Assembly: GCA_964219355.1 (NCBI GenBank)
Contig: CAXPOZ010000001.1
Location: 1,240,001-1,304,000 of the forward strand
Source of the DNA: Parvularcula sp964219355
GTDB taxonomy: Bacteria; Pseudomonadota; Alphaproteobacteria; Caulobacterales; Parvularculaceae
DNA: 64,000 nt
Direction of reading: 5' to 3'
A model generated the notes under the pieces. The model had not been told where the DNA came from. It did not search any database and saw only the letters and a list, made by a program, of their open reading frames with translations. Below, in pieces: positions 17,260 through 28,940 of the stretch; the first letter of the stretch is position 1; every line of letters begins with the position of its first letter. A program made the translations under genes and the position numbers.

Positions 17260-18628
17260 GATTCCAGGACTGGTCGTAAAAGTTGAAACCCATGCTAGGC
17301 TAAGGATTATCAAAACAAACTTTCTGGGGCTCGAAGGTGCTAGGTCGCTCACTTGTTTTTTGTGGCGCAGTTGTTGCTGCAATTCTCCTGTGGATGGGAG
17401 GGTGGGGCCATATGGGTGCTGATTACCATGGCCCACACCGGTTCGAGTGGGGATGGCTAACGGCATCCATTTTTGCAGTCGCCGGATTGTTCTTGATGTT
17501 CTTGCTGATGCTCTTGGATATGACGGCGTCAGGGAATGACTCGTCCAGGAACAATCTGGCTATGGGATTCGTCACCATGCTGTCGGTGGCAATAGCTGTA
17601 GCTACCGATATGTGGATCCAATGGGATGATATCTACCGGCTACTGATGTGGGGACTACCGATTATCTATATACCCCTCATTCTCTGGGGCATGTCCGGGG
17701 GAGCGAGAGAGAAATACTCGAGGATAATTTTGTGGTTTGCGCTGCTACTGGGATATGCGGGCCTTGTAGGGTTCATCCTGATGGAGATGATACTAGAAAT
17801 TTCATTCGAGGCTAATCTCAACAAGACAACTATTGACGTTTACTCTCTTTTGTCGCCGGTAATGCGGAATGCCTTACTGCACGCCACGGAAGTTATTTTA
17901 CTGATCACGATATGGGCCATGTGGCTCTCCATCGCCGTTAGCGCCTGCGGGGTTTTTGGTAACGCTGTTAGCGAGCTTCGAAAGCATACAATTAAAACTG
18001 TATCGCTGTGTTTGATTATACTCTTGTTCATTGGCCTGATGTTCGTGAACCTCATTGTTCCGTATGGCCATGATATCTGGTCAGCATTCAGCTTTTATGA
18101 TGCGAAGTACCTGCATTATTTTGTGACATATCTGCTAGGCGCGGTTTTGGTGGTGGTGATAATGAGGCGGGGAGAGGGGGCGATGCGTAATCGTAAGCTT
18201 CCTCTTTTGATATTTCTGATTGTCGCTAGCTATTCTTATTCACCGATCATCAGTTCAGCGATGCCAAATGAGGAGTATCCGCTCTTTTGGGCGAGTGTCA
18301 TTCTCTTGATGTCAGTATCGGCATATTACTGTATTTCAGGCTTCGCTCCTGACAGGTTAACTTCGGCTGCAGGGCCGATGTACATATATCTGTATGCACT
18401 CTTTCTTGAGATTGTTTTCAAATTACTTGGTAGCTTTGACTCCTTGTCTCTGAGTGAGCTGCCATATCAGCGGTCTCCGTTTCAAGCTTTCCTCGCAGAG
18501 ATCAGCCGAGAGTTCTTTATCGGCGTCACGGTTATAACGGTCTTTGCCTCATTGCTTGCGTGTTGGACCCTCTACCGATCGAGGCATGTATCCTCTCAGA
18601 GAGTTGGCGCTTATCGAGCCTGAAAGTC
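17260..18628 (+). mobile_element. Putative single-gene insertion between 24-bp repeats
   Basis: The segment between the two 24-bp repeats contains only one gene, whose base composition (visibly AT-richer, with TTA, ATA and AGG codons) differs from its neighbours. The right repeat starts five bases after that gene's stop codon. No transposase, integrase or clear terminal inverted repeat is present, so if this is an insertion it was mobilised in trans or is a remnant. It sits directly in the acnA upstream region. Confidence 0.55.
17337..18623 (+). CDS. Low-GC polytopic membrane protein, unknown family
   Basis: A 428-residue protein with about twelve predicted membrane helices spread over the whole length and very short loops; there is no soluble domain and no motif that I recognise. 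The GTG start at 17337 follows a weak gaag site. Codon use and GC content are unlike the surrounding genes and the gene is framed by perfect 24-bp direct repeats, both pointing to horizontal acquisition. It could be a transporter or an integral sensor, but the sequence gives no basis to choose. Confidence 0.75.
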   Translation: MLGRSLVFCGAVVAAILLWMGGWGHMGADYHGPHRFEWGWLTASIFAVAGLFLMFLLMLLDMTASGNDSSRNNLAMGFVTMLSVAIAVATDMWIQWDDIYRLLMWGLPIIYIPLILWGMSGGAREKYSRIILWFALLLGYAGLVGFILMEMILEISFEANLNKTTIDVYSLLSPVMRNALLHATEVILLITIWAMWLSIAVSACGVFGNAVSELRKHTIKTVSLCLIILLFIGLMFVNLIVPYGHDIWSAFSFYDAKYLHYFVTYLLGAVLVVVIMRRGEGAMRNRKLPLLIFLIVASYSYSPIISSAMPNEEYPLFWASVILLMSVSAYYCISGFAPDRLTSAAGPMYIYLYALFLEIVFKLLGSFDSLSLSELPYQRSPFQAFLAEISREFFIGVTVITVFASLLACWTLYRSRHVSSQRVGAYRA

Positions 18629-18652
18629 GCGCTGTCATGGCGCGATTGCGTC
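18629..18652 (+). repeat. 24-bp direct repeat, right copy
   Basis: Second perfect copy of the repeat at 17236-17259, located 77 bases upstream of the acnA ATG. It most likely marks the right junction of the inserted gene and lies in the acnA leader. Confidence 0.85.
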
Positions 18653-18729
18653 CGCCGCAAGGCAGCTTCATAAGACGCTCGAAATGTTGCGGCCGCGAAG
18701 GCCACGCCGCCAGACAGAGGAGCCCCTAT

Positions 18730-21404
<2,675 letters not shown>

Positions 21405-21405
<1 letters not shown>

Positions 21406-22172
21406 TGTCGGACAACAGACCAGGCCAGCCGGGCGTTGCTCCCGGCTGGCAGGACCGCCTCAGTTTCAGTGAAACGGGTTACCTGACCCAGAAGCCGGCG
21501 CTTCAGACGGCCTGGGCAGAGGTGGCGGGCGAACAGCCCGAAGGCATCGCCTATCAGCGCGGTGCCGTGCCGCCCGGTTTCGTCATTATCCAGAATTTCC
21601 TGCCTGCCGGCCTCTGCGACCAGATTGTTGCGGAGTGTGCCCAGAAAGAAGGTACGTCGAGCACGGTCGGCGAGGGTGCCGGGCATAAGGATTATCGCGA
21701 CGATGTGCGGCGTTCGGACTATATCGACCCCGCCGATATTAGCCTCGATATCACCGGCATTGTCGGGCAGTCGGTCATGGAAACGGTCGCGCCGCTTATG
21801 GCGGTGATGCCCGAATGGTTCGAGAAGCCGGAAATCCTTCGCTATCCTGTGGGCGGCGAATTCCTGCCTCATGCCGATGCAGATGTATTCGACGCAGAGG
21901 CGCGGCGCTGGAACCGGGTTGAAAACCGGGATGTCAGTCTGCTGATCTATCTGAATGAAGGCTATCAGGGCGGGGAAATCCAGTTTCCCAATTTCGGCCT
22001 CTCGCTACCGCCGCGCCGCGGCATGCTCATCGCCTTTCCTTCCGATGGACGTTACGCTCATGCGGCGCGCCCGGTGACGATGGGCACCAAATATGCGCTG
22101 GTCAGCTGGATTGCTGGACAAGGTTCGCCACGTGTCGGCCCGCCGCGTCCGGGCGTCGTGAAGCTTGCGTAG
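21405..22172 (+). CDS. 2OG-Fe(II) dioxygenase, prolyl-hydroxylase-like
   Basis: The 255-residue protein has the double-stranded beta-helix signature: LPHADAD (His-x-Asp iron ligands, about residue 152), a distal His in RYAHAARPV and a basic residue further on for 2-oxoglutarate, with a preceding PPGFVIIQNFL entry typical of prolyl 4-hydroxylase alpha-subunit-like enzymes. The substrate is unknown. Translation is coupled to acnA by a TAATG overlap, which may tie it to 2-oxoglutarate supply. It is one of three unrelated-looking 2OG oxygenases in the window. Confidence 0.88.
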
Positions 22173-22222
22173 CACGGCCATAAAAGCGCTCTTGTAACCC
22201 GGTGGTGGGTACGCGCGAATAT

Positions 22223-22936
22223 ATGTCTATGCTGCGTTTAGTGCCCTTTGGCCTGCTGGCCACATTCCTCTCCGCTCCCGCGATGGGGGCGGCGCCCTCT
22301 GACCGCCCAGTGCTGGCGGAGCTCTTCACCTCCCAGTCCTGCTCATCCTGCCCACCCGCCGAGGCATTGTTTCACGAACTGGCCGACGATCCCTCGCTGG
22401 TGACGCTCGAATGGCATGTCGATTACTGGGATGACCTTGTCTATGGCCGCTATGGCGTGTGGAAGGATCCGTGGTCGGACGCGGCCTTCACCGAACGCCA
22501 GCGACGCTATAATGCGGAAATCCGCGGCACGCGTGCGGTCTATACGCCTCAGGCGGTGATCGGCGGTGTGGCGGAGGTCAATGGCGCCCGGCGCAGCGCC
22601 GTATACGGTGCAGTCAAACAGGCCCTTGCTACAAATGCCTCACTCAGCTTCTCGCGGACAAAAGGCGACCGTTTCGCTGTGACGGCGATTTCCGCAGAAC
22701 CGGCGGAAGGCTGGGTCGCTTACTTTGCGCGAGATATCAAAAATGAGGTGCCGCGCGGTGAGAACCATGGCCGCGAACTCGGCGGCCGACACGTCGTGCG
22801 AAAGCTTGTCCCCCTCGGCAAGGTTCGGGGCGAGGTCACTTATCAGATCGGCTTGCCCGAAGAGGGCATGGGCTGCGCCGTTATCATTCAGGCGCCGGGA
22901 CCGGGCCCTGTTCATGCGGCGGCCTACTGTCCCTGA
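22223..22936 (+). CDS. DUF1223 secreted thioredoxin-like protein
   Basis: The product of about 237 residues has a signal peptide followed by LAELFTSQSCSSCPPAEAL, the DUF1223 thioredoxin-fold hallmark with a CSSC-like pair, and HVDYWDDLVY, also characteristic. Such proteins are exported and abundant in alphaproteobacteria; a thiol redox role is likely but not shown. Starts at 22202 (GTG), 22223 and 22229 are all possible, none with a good Shine-Dalgarno; the ATG at 22223 gives a normal signal peptide. Confidence 0.85.
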   Translation: MSMLRLVPFGLLATFLSAPAMGAAPSDRPVLAELFTSQSCSSCPPAEALFHELADDPSLVTLEWHVDYWDDLVYGRYGVWKDPWSDAAFTERQRRYNAEIRGTRAVYTPQAVIGGVAEVNGARRSAVYGAVKQALATNASLSFSRTKGDRFAVTAISAEPAEGWVAYFARDIKNEVPRGENHGRELGGRHVVRKLVPLGKVRGEVTYQIGLPEEGMGCAVIIQAPGPGPVHAAAYCP

Positions 22937-23008
22937 AACATTGCCGGGCGTTGACCCTTCGGGCACATTGCGGCAGTCGCGGGAGGAACCGGATCAAGGG
23001 GAAATTCC

Positions 23009-23881
23009 ATGACACCGATGATGCTTCTGACCGCCGCCGCTGCAGGACGCTTTGACGGCATGTTCGCGCCGGAGACCCGTGCGCGATTGATCGAGACCGC
23101 CGTTGACTGGGGGGTGAAGGCGCTGGGCGCGCTTCTCGTCCTCATTATCGGCATGTGGTTCGCGGGCCGTTTGAAAAAACTAACCCGCAAGGCGGTCATG
23201 AAGGCGCCGAACCTTGATGAGACGCTGGCCGGGTTTTTCAGCAGCCTTGTCTACTATCTCATTGTCGCTTTTGTCGTCATCGCGGTCCTGTCGATGTTCG
23301 GGATACAGACGACTGGGCTTGCCGCCCTTATCGGTGCGGCGGGTCTTGCCATCGGCCTGGCCTTGCAGGGGACACTTGGGCATCTGGCTTCCGGCGTCAT
23401 GCTGCTAGCGTTCCGCCCGTTCCATGTCGGTGATTACATCAATGCAGGCGGGGAAGCCGGCACGGTGAAAGAGATCAATCTCTTCACGACCATTCTTGCG
23501 ACCCCGGACAATGTCCAGATCATTGTGCCGAATGGCGATATCTGGTCTGGCGCGATCACGAACTATTCCGCTTACGACACGCGCCGCGTCGATATTGTCT
23601 ACGGGATTTCCTACGGCAGCGACATCGATAAGGCGATGGCGCTGATCCGCGACGAGATGGAGAAGGACGAGCGCACACTCTCTGATCCTGCACCGCAGAT
23701 CATCGTGAGCAATCTCAATGACAGCTCGGTCGACATCACCATGCGCGTCTGGGTGAAAAGCAGTGATTACTGGCCGACGAAATTTGCCCTGACCAAGGCC
23801 GTCAAGGAACGCTTTGATGCTGACGGTATCGATATTCCTTTCCCGACACGGACGGTCTATCAGATCCCGCAACAGTCATAG
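23009..23881 (+). CDS. mscS: Small-conductance mechanosensitive channel
   Basis: A 290-residue MscS-type channel that opens under membrane tension to release solutes after hypo-osmotic shock. Helices at about 33-52 and 78-97 precede the pore helix GAAGLAIGLALQGTLGHLASGVMLLAFRP region (about 108-137), then the FHVGDYI start of the beta domain and a cytoplasmic cage domain ending at IPFPTRTVY. Length is close to E. coli MscS (286). The next gene follows in 9 bases. Confidence 0.94.
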   Translation: MTPMMLLTAAAAGRFDGMFAPETRARLIETAVDWGVKALGALLVLIIGMWFAGRLKKLTRKAVMKAPNLDETLAGFFSSLVYYLIVAFVVIAVLSMFGIQTTGLAALIGAAGLAIGLALQGTLGHLASGVMLLAFRPFHVGDYINAGGEAGTVKEINLFTTILATPDNVQIIVPNGDIWSGAITNYSAYDTRRVDIVYGISYGSDIDKAMALIRDEMEKDERTLSDPAPQIIVSNLNDSSVDITMRVWVKSSDYWPTKFALTKAVKERFDADGIDIPFPTRTVYQIPQQS

Positions 23882-23890
23882 GGCACCCAC

Positions 23891-24319
23891 ATGCGTCGTC
23901 CGCTTGGCGATACGATTGTCTATCCGGTCTTTCTGGGCGGCGGCCTGATCCTCTGGCTCCTCGGGCTCCTGATCGTGTGTCAGGTCGGCGGGGCGGTGGA
24001 GCGTTTTGGCGGCATGGCGGGGTTGATCCTCGCCAGCCTGATGGCAGCATTCCTCGTCGCTTATCTCATCCGCATGGTGAGCAAGCCGGGCCGCCTCGTC
24101 GAAGGCATGGTGGTCGTCACTCTCAGCGGGCTTCTTGCGGATGCGATCCTGCTTCTTTCCTTTCCCTTCGCTTACGGCGCTGATGAGCGAATCATCCGTT
24201 TCGTCATGGCCTGGCGGGTGGCGAGTGCCGCCTTCTTGTTGCTCGCCGGCGTTCTGCTGGAGCAGCGTCCCATCGCGGGAAAAGCAAAACGCCGCCGCTC
24301 GTCATCGGCGAAGTCTTAG
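23891..24319 (+). CDS. Small four-helix membrane protein
   Basis: The 142-residue product has four hydrophobic segments (about 12-30, 40-58, 72-92, 103-122) and a very basic end (KAKRRRSSSAKS). It follows mscS by 9 bases and is probably cotranscribed. The layout resembles DUF5367-type proteins, but I cannot confirm that; the function is unknown. Confidence 0.7.
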   Translation: MRRPLGDTIVYPVFLGGGLILWLLGLLIVCQVGGAVERFGGMAGLILASLMAAFLVAYLIRMVSKPGRLVEGMVVVTLSGLLADAILLLSFPFAYGADERIIRFVMAWRVASAAFLLLAGVLLEQRPIAGKAKRRRSSSAKS

Positions 24320-24457
24320 CGCTCTTTAATCTGAACATTCTGCAACGAGGGCGCCTGAGCCCTTTTCTCGCCCCAATCGGAAGGCGGTTTAGCCCCTGAC
24401 GCAGGGTGCGTGGCCAATTCATTCGTCGGGCTACGTTGGGAAGAGGGAGACTTCCAC

Positions 24458-26101
24458 ATGAAATACAGATTACTGATCACATGCGCCATGGCCGCGGGGC
24501 TCGTCGCCTGTGCAAGCCATGACAAGGACAATTCCAAGTCGAACCGTTCCGATGCGACGGCAGATGAGACCTTCGCGGAATATGCGCCGCCGCCACAGAT
24601 GATGCGCGAGATGGCGGCAGGCGCCCAGGTGGATCTGGCCTATGCGCCGATGCCTGCGCCTTACGCCCAGCCGGCAGACACGTCGCGCTATTCGAACGGG
24701 GTGCAGAACCCTGTCTTCCGTGTCAGCGAAAACCCGGTCTCGACCTTCTCGGCAGATGTCGACACGGCATCCTACTCCATCGCGCGGCGTTATCTGACGG
24801 ATGGGCAATTGCCTCCTTCTGAAGCGGTGCGGATCGAGGAATTCGTCAACGCCTTTGACTATAACTACCCGCTGCCGAAAAGCAGTAATGAGCCTTTCCG
24901 GCCGGATATCGAAATTGTCCCCACGCCTTGGAATGACAAATCCGAACTCATCCGTATCGGTATCAAGGGATATGACATCGAACCCGATGAAATCCCCGAC
25001 TCCAATATCGTGCTGTTGCTTGATGTCTCGGGGTCGATGAACAGCCCAGACAAGCTGCCGCTGCTCGTTAGCTCCATGAAGCTGCTCGTCGATGAACTGG
25101 ATAAGGACGATACGGTTTCGGTCGTCGTTTACGCCGGAGCGGCGGGTGTCGTGCTCGATCCCACACCTGGGAACGAAAAGGTCAAAATCAAGCAGGCGCT
25201 CGACCGGCTCTCCGCGGGCGGTTCAACCGCAGGCGGGCAGGGGCTCAAGCTTGCCTATGACCTTGCGATGGAGAATTTCGACAAGGCCGGCGTCAACCGG
25301 ATTATCCTTGCGACCGATGGCGACTTCAATGTCGGCGTGACGGGAGATGATCCGTTAACGGATTTCGTTGCTCGCAAGCGTAAAGAAGGGGTCTACCTCT
25401 CAGTCCTTGGTTTTGGGGCTGGCAATCTCAACGACCAGATGATGCAATCCATCGCCCAGAATGGGAACGGCGTTGCGGCCTATATCGACACGCTGGATGA
25501 AGCGCGCCGCGTGCTGGTGCGTGAGTTCACCTCTTCCATGTTCCCAATTGCGCAGGACCTCAAATTTCAGGTCGAGTTCAATCCGGCCGCTGTCTCCGAG
25601 TACCGCCTGATCGGCTATCAGACGCGCATCCTGAATGAAGAAGACTTCAAGAATGACGCGGTTGATGCAGGCGATATCGGCTCTGGCCACACTGTGACTG
25701 CGCTCTATGAAATTGTCCGGACGGGCGAGGAAGGCTGGCTCGAGGATCGCCGTTATGCCAGCACCTCATCGGTGGATTATGATCCCGATGCGGAGCTTGG
25801 CTTTCTTCGCATCCGCTACAAACGCCCAGGTCAGTCAAAAAGCCGTCTCATCGAACGGGCGATTACGCCTGATGACCGGGTGAGGAGCTTTGCGGCGGCC
25901 TCGGACGATACCCGCTTTGCGATCCTCGCTGCTGGTTTCGGAGAGAAGCTCTCCCGCAGTTCCTATGCGGAGAGCCTGACATATGACTGGCTGATCGATG
26001 AGGCGAATGACGCCAAGGGCCGAGACGAATATGGCGACCGTGCCGGTTTCGTTCAGCTACTGCGTCGCGCCGGAGAGCTGAGCCCTGAGGACCGGGGCTA
26101 A
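24458..26101 (+). CDS. VWA-domain lipoprotein (YfbK-like)
   Basis: The 547-residue product starts with a lipoprotein signal (LVACASH, lipobox Cys about 16). A DUF3520-type N-terminal segment (FSADVDTASYSIARRYL) is followed by a von Willebrand factor A domain with an intact MIDAS site (DVSGSMNS, later TDGDFNVG) and a C-terminal region containing FAAASDDTRFAILAAGFGEKL. YfbK-like proteins are envelope-anchored and thought to bind partners through the metal site. The ATG at 24458 has a clear gggaagaggga ribosome site; an upstream in-frame start at 24410 would destroy the lipoprotein signal. Confidence 0.9.
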   Translation: MKYRLLITCAMAAGLVACASHDKDNSKSNRSDATADETFAEYAPPPQMMREMAAGAQVDLAYAPMPAPYAQPADTSRYSNGVQNPVFRVSENPVSTFSADVDTASYSIARRYLTDGQLPPSEAVRIEEFVNAFDYNYPLPKSSNEPFRPDIEIVPTPWNDKSELIRIGIKGYDIEPDEIPDSNIVLLLDVSGSMNSPDKLPLLVSSMKLLVDELDKDDTVSVVVYAGAAGVVLDPTPGNEKVKIKQALDRLSAGGSTAGGQGLKLAYDLAMENFDKAGVNRIILATDGDFNVGVTGDDPLTDFVARKRKEGVYLSVLGFGAGNLNDQMMQSIAQNGNGVAAYIDTLDEARRVLVREFTSSMFPIAQDLKFQVEFNPAAVSEYRLIGYQTRILNEEDFKNDAVDAGDIGSGHTVTALYEIVRTGEEGWLEDRRYASTSSVDYDPDAELGFLRIRYKRPGQSKSRLIERAITPDDRVRSFAAASDDTRFAILAAGFGEKLSRSSYAESLTYDWLIDEANDAKGRDEYGDRAGFVQLLRRAGELSPEDRG

Positions 26102-26216
26102 TCAACTGCAGTTGGATCGGCACATTGTTGCTGGTCCAACTGACATTACCAGCTTTTTGAAAGAGTGAATTCGTCTAAAAGGGCGGTCCATCATTCTTGG
26201 AGCAGGGATCTCGCAA

Positions 26217-26639
26217 ATGGGAATTATCAACGAATTCAAGGAATTCGCCGTTAAAGGCAATGTCGTCGACATGGCCGTCGGTATCATCATCGGCGGCGCC
26301 TTCGGCACGATCGTCAAATCGCTCGTCAGCGATATCATCATGCCGCCGATTGGAATGCTCATGGGGGGGATCGATTTCTCAGACCTCATCATTCCGCTGG
26401 ACGGTAATGAATATGCGTCGTTAGAGGCGGCAAACGAAGCCGGTGCGCCGGTCATCGCCTATGGTATGTTCATCAACAATGTCATTTCATTCCTGATCGT
26501 CGCCTGGGCTGTCTTCATGCTGGTCAAAGGCATGAACTCGCTGAAGAAAAAAGAGGAAGCAGCTCCGGCAGAGCCGCCCGCCCCTCCGGCAGAGCAAGTC
26601 CTGCTTGAAGAAATCAGAGATCTTCTGAAGGCAAAATAA
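26217..26639 (+). CDS. mscL: Large-conductance mechanosensitive channel
   Basis: The 140-residue MscL has the N-terminal amphipathic EFKEFAVKGNVVDMAVG, first helix GIIIGGAFGTIVKSLVSDIIMPPIG, second helix (about 85-105) and a charged bundle helix at the end. It forms a pentameric inner-membrane safety valve. A strong hairpin terminator lies directly downstream. Together with mscS 2.3 kb upstream, the window holds both main osmotic release valves. Confidence 0.96.
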   Translation: MGIINEFKEFAVKGNVVDMAVGIIIGGAFGTIVKSLVSDIIMPPIGMLMGGIDFSDLIIPLDGNEYASLEAANEAGAPVIAYGMFINNVISFLIVAWAVFMLVKGMNSLKKKEEAAPAEPPAPPAEQVLLEEIRDLLKAK

Positions 26640-26645
26640 GCTTCG

Positions 26646-26685
26646 CCCGGCGATAGCGGTTCTCCACTATCGCCGGGGTTCTATT
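26646..26685 (+). terminator. Rho-independent terminator after mscL
   Basis: A perfect 11-bp GC-rich stem (cccggcgatag with ctatcgccggg) closes a 10-base loop and is followed by a T-rich tract (ttctattt). It starts 6 bases after the mscL stop. Confidence 0.85.
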
Positions 26686-26718
26686 TAAGGCAAAGCTAGC
26701 CCCGAGAGGGGATATGCC

Positions 26719-27897
26719 ATGAATTCACCGCACCTTGATCGTGTGGAACGCCCACGGATCAGATCAGTCGATCTGCTGCGTGGGCTTATTATTATTATCA
26801 TGGCTCTCGACCATGTGCGGGACTACTGGTCGATCACGTCATTTGATCCACTCGATGCGAGCCAGACGACATTCGCATACGGATTTACCCGCTGGATCAC
26901 GCATTTCTGCGCTCCTGTTTTCATCCTGCTCGCTGGTACCAGCGCATTTCTTTACGCTCATGCTCGACAGGCTAGTAAGGCGCATCTCGCACGGTTCCTC
27001 GTGACGAGGGGTCTATGGCTCATGTTTATCGAAATAACGGTGGTGAGCTTTTCTTGGCAGTTTGCCTATCAGGCTGTGTTTCTACAGGTGATCTGGGTAA
27101 TCGGACTTTCCATGATCGTCCTTGCGGGACTTATCTTCCTGCCGCGTAGGGTGGTTGGTCTTATAGGCCTTGCACTGATTTTCCTACATAATCTGTTTGA
27201 TGGAATCGCGCCGGGCGATGGCCTTTCAGGCGCGCTCTGGTCCATCCTGCATGTGCCATCCTTCTCGCCGGTTGGTGAGAGCAGCGCGATACCGGGGATT
27301 TTTCTTGTCTATCCGCTCATTCCTTGGGCGGGGGTTATGGCGCTCGGTTATGCGGCTGCGCCCATTCTTCTCAAGCCCGCAGGAGAGCGGGATCGAATTC
27401 TTTATCTGACGGGTGCAGCGGCTATTGCGCTCTTCCTCGTCTTGCGGGGGTTCAATCTCTATGGCGATCCGGGTGCCTGGGCGGTGCAGGATTCATTTGC
27501 GATGAGTGTCGTCAGCTTCGTCAACGTCTTGAAATATCCGCCTTCATTGCAGTTCCTGCTGATGACACTTGGCCCCGCACTGCTCCTCATTCCCCTCCTT
27601 GAGAAATGGAGCGGGGCATGGGCCGATCGCGTATCCGTCTTCGGTAAGGTGCCGTTCTTCTTTTATGTCATTCACATCCCGTTCGTGCATGCGACGGCTT
27701 GGCTGTGGCAGATCATTCAGTATGGCGACATCATGGAGATGTTCTTTGATCCCTCAACTTGGCCGGAGGAGTATGCCCCGAATTTGTTACGGGCCTATAT
27801 TGCGTGGGCCAGTACCATTTTTATCCTGTACTGGCCCTGCAAATGGTTTGCGGGCTTGAAGAAACGCCGCAAGGACTGGTGGCTCAGCTATCTGTAA
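26719..27897 (+). CDS. DUF1624 / heparan-alpha-glucosaminide N-acetyltransferase-like membrane protein
   Basis: The 392-residue product has about ten helices and opens with RSVDLLRGLIIIIMALDHVRDY, the signature of the DUF1624/HGSNAT-type acyltransferase fold in which the His-containing first helix takes part in acetyl transfer across the membrane. A further family segment is FGKVPFFFYVIHIPFVH near residue 315. The acceptor is unknown. Slightly lower GC than its neighbours. A gagaggggat site precedes the ATG. Confidence 0.82.
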   Translation: MNSPHLDRVERPRIRSVDLLRGLIIIIMALDHVRDYWSITSFDPLDASQTTFAYGFTRWITHFCAPVFILLAGTSAFLYAHARQASKAHLARFLVTRGLWLMFIEITVVSFSWQFAYQAVFLQVIWVIGLSMIVLAGLIFLPRRVVGLIGLALIFLHNLFDGIAPGDGLSGALWSILHVPSFSPVGESSAIPGIFLVYPLIPWAGVMALGYAAAPILLKPAGERDRILYLTGAAAIALFLVLRGFNLYGDPGAWAVQDSFAMSVVSFVNVLKYPPSLQFLLMTLGPALLLIPLLEKWSGAWADRVSVFGKVPFFFYVIHIPFVHATAWLWQIIQYGDIMEMFFDPSTWPEEYAPNLLRAYIAWASTIFILYWPCKWFAGLKKRRKDWWLSYL

Positions 27898-27902
27898 CCT
27901 GA

Positions 27903-28889
27903 TTAAAGCCCGACACTTTCCATACCCATTGGCGGATAGCGGTCGCCTGTAATCGCGCCTTCAAAGGCCTGTGCCAGCCGATCGAGATCATCCTCGGTCA
28001 GGGTGAGGTCGGCGGCGCCTGCATTCTCCCAGACCCGCTCAGGCTTGGTCGTGCCCGGAATGGGCAGAATGTCATCGCCCTGCGCCAATACCCAGGCCAG
28101 CGCGATTTGCGCGGGGCTTGCCTCATGTGTGGCGGCGATGTCTTTGACGACATCAACGGGTTTGAGGTTCTCAGCCAGCCTGTCCTTGTCGAACCGCGGC
28201 AGGTATTTGCGGAAATCGCTGTCCTCCATCTCCGTGTCCGGCGTATATGTGCCGGAGAGTAGACCTCGGCCAAGCGGCGAATAGGCGACGTAAGTCACGC
28301 CAAGCTCTCGGCAGACCGGCAGCATCTCTCCCGCGACGTCCTGTGTAGACAGCGAGAATTCAGATTGCAGTGCCGTGATGGGATGAACCGCGTGCGCCCG
28401 GCGCAGTGTGTCGGCATTCATCTCGGACAGGCCGATATGCCGAACCTTCCCCTCACGGACGAGCTCTGCCATCGCGCCGACACTTTCTTCGATTGGCGTC
28501 TCGGTATTGCGGCGATGCATGTAGTAAAGGTCGATCACCTCGACCCCCAGCCGTTTGAGCGAGGTCTCGCAGGCCCGCTTCACATAATCCGGTGAATTGT
28601 CGATGACCCGGTCAGCGGGGTTGTCTGTCCGTACCGCGCCGAATTTCGTGGCCAGTACGATCTCCTTACGGTGGGCATTCACAAAGCCGGAAATCTGCTC
28701 CTCATTCAGGCCGCGGCCATACATGTCGGCTGTGTCGAAATGGGTGATCCCCGCTTCGAGTGCGGCTGTCAGCACCTCATCGACCTGCTCCTGCGAAGCC
28801 GGGGCGCCATAGAACTCGGCGAGACCCATGCACCCGAAACCCAGACGGGAGACTTCCATTCCTGAGCGGCCAAGGGCAATTTTGCGCAT
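27903..28889 (-). CDS. Aldo/keto reductase
   Basis: The 328-residue enzyme is an NADPH-dependent (alpha/beta)8-barrel reductase of the YajO/AKR13-like group: GCMGLAEFYG near the N-terminus, FDTADMYGRG with catalytic Asp and Tyr, the Lys in LATKFG, the His in YYMHRRN and cofactor-binding IPGTTKPERV. The substrate is unknown. It is transcribed divergently from a TetR regulator across a 20-bp near-perfect palindrome and is the probable target of that regulator. Confidence 0.92.
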   Translation of the reverse strand: MRKIALGRSGMEVSRLGFGCMGLAEFYGAPASQEQVDEVLTAALEAGITHFDTADMYGRGLNEEQISGFVNAHRKEIVLATKFGAVRTDNPADRVIDNSPDYVKRACETSLKRLGVEVIDLYYMHRRNTETPIEESVGAMAELVREGKVRHIGLSEMNADTLRRAHAVHPITALQSEFSLSTQDVAGEMLPVCRELGVTYVAYSPLGRGLLSGTYTPDTEMEDSDFRKYLPRFDKDRLAENLKPVDVVKDIAATHEASPAQIALAWVLAQGDDILPIPGTTKPERVWENAGAADLTLTEDDLDRLAQAFEGAITGDRYPPMGMESVGL

Positions 28890-28908
28890 CTTGTATCTCC
28901 AAAATTAA

Positions 28909-28928
28909 ACTGTACGGTACAGTACAGT
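28909..28928. promoter_or_regulatory. Palindromic operator between aldo/keto reductase and TetR genes
   Basis: The intergenic region holds ACTGTACGGT directly followed by ACAGTACAGT, a 20-bp palindrome with one mismatched pair; the 15 bases at 28909-28923 are perfectly symmetrical around one base. Size and position between divergent start codons are typical for a TetR-family operator controlling both genes. Confidence 0.75.
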
Positions 28929-28940
28929 CTTGAGGCTCAA

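Noticed and set aside
17260..18628. Transposon with terminal inverted repeats for the low-GC gene
   Set aside because: The inner ends share only a weak ten-base similarity (gattccagg against gactttcagg) and no transposase is encoded, so no transposon type can be named.
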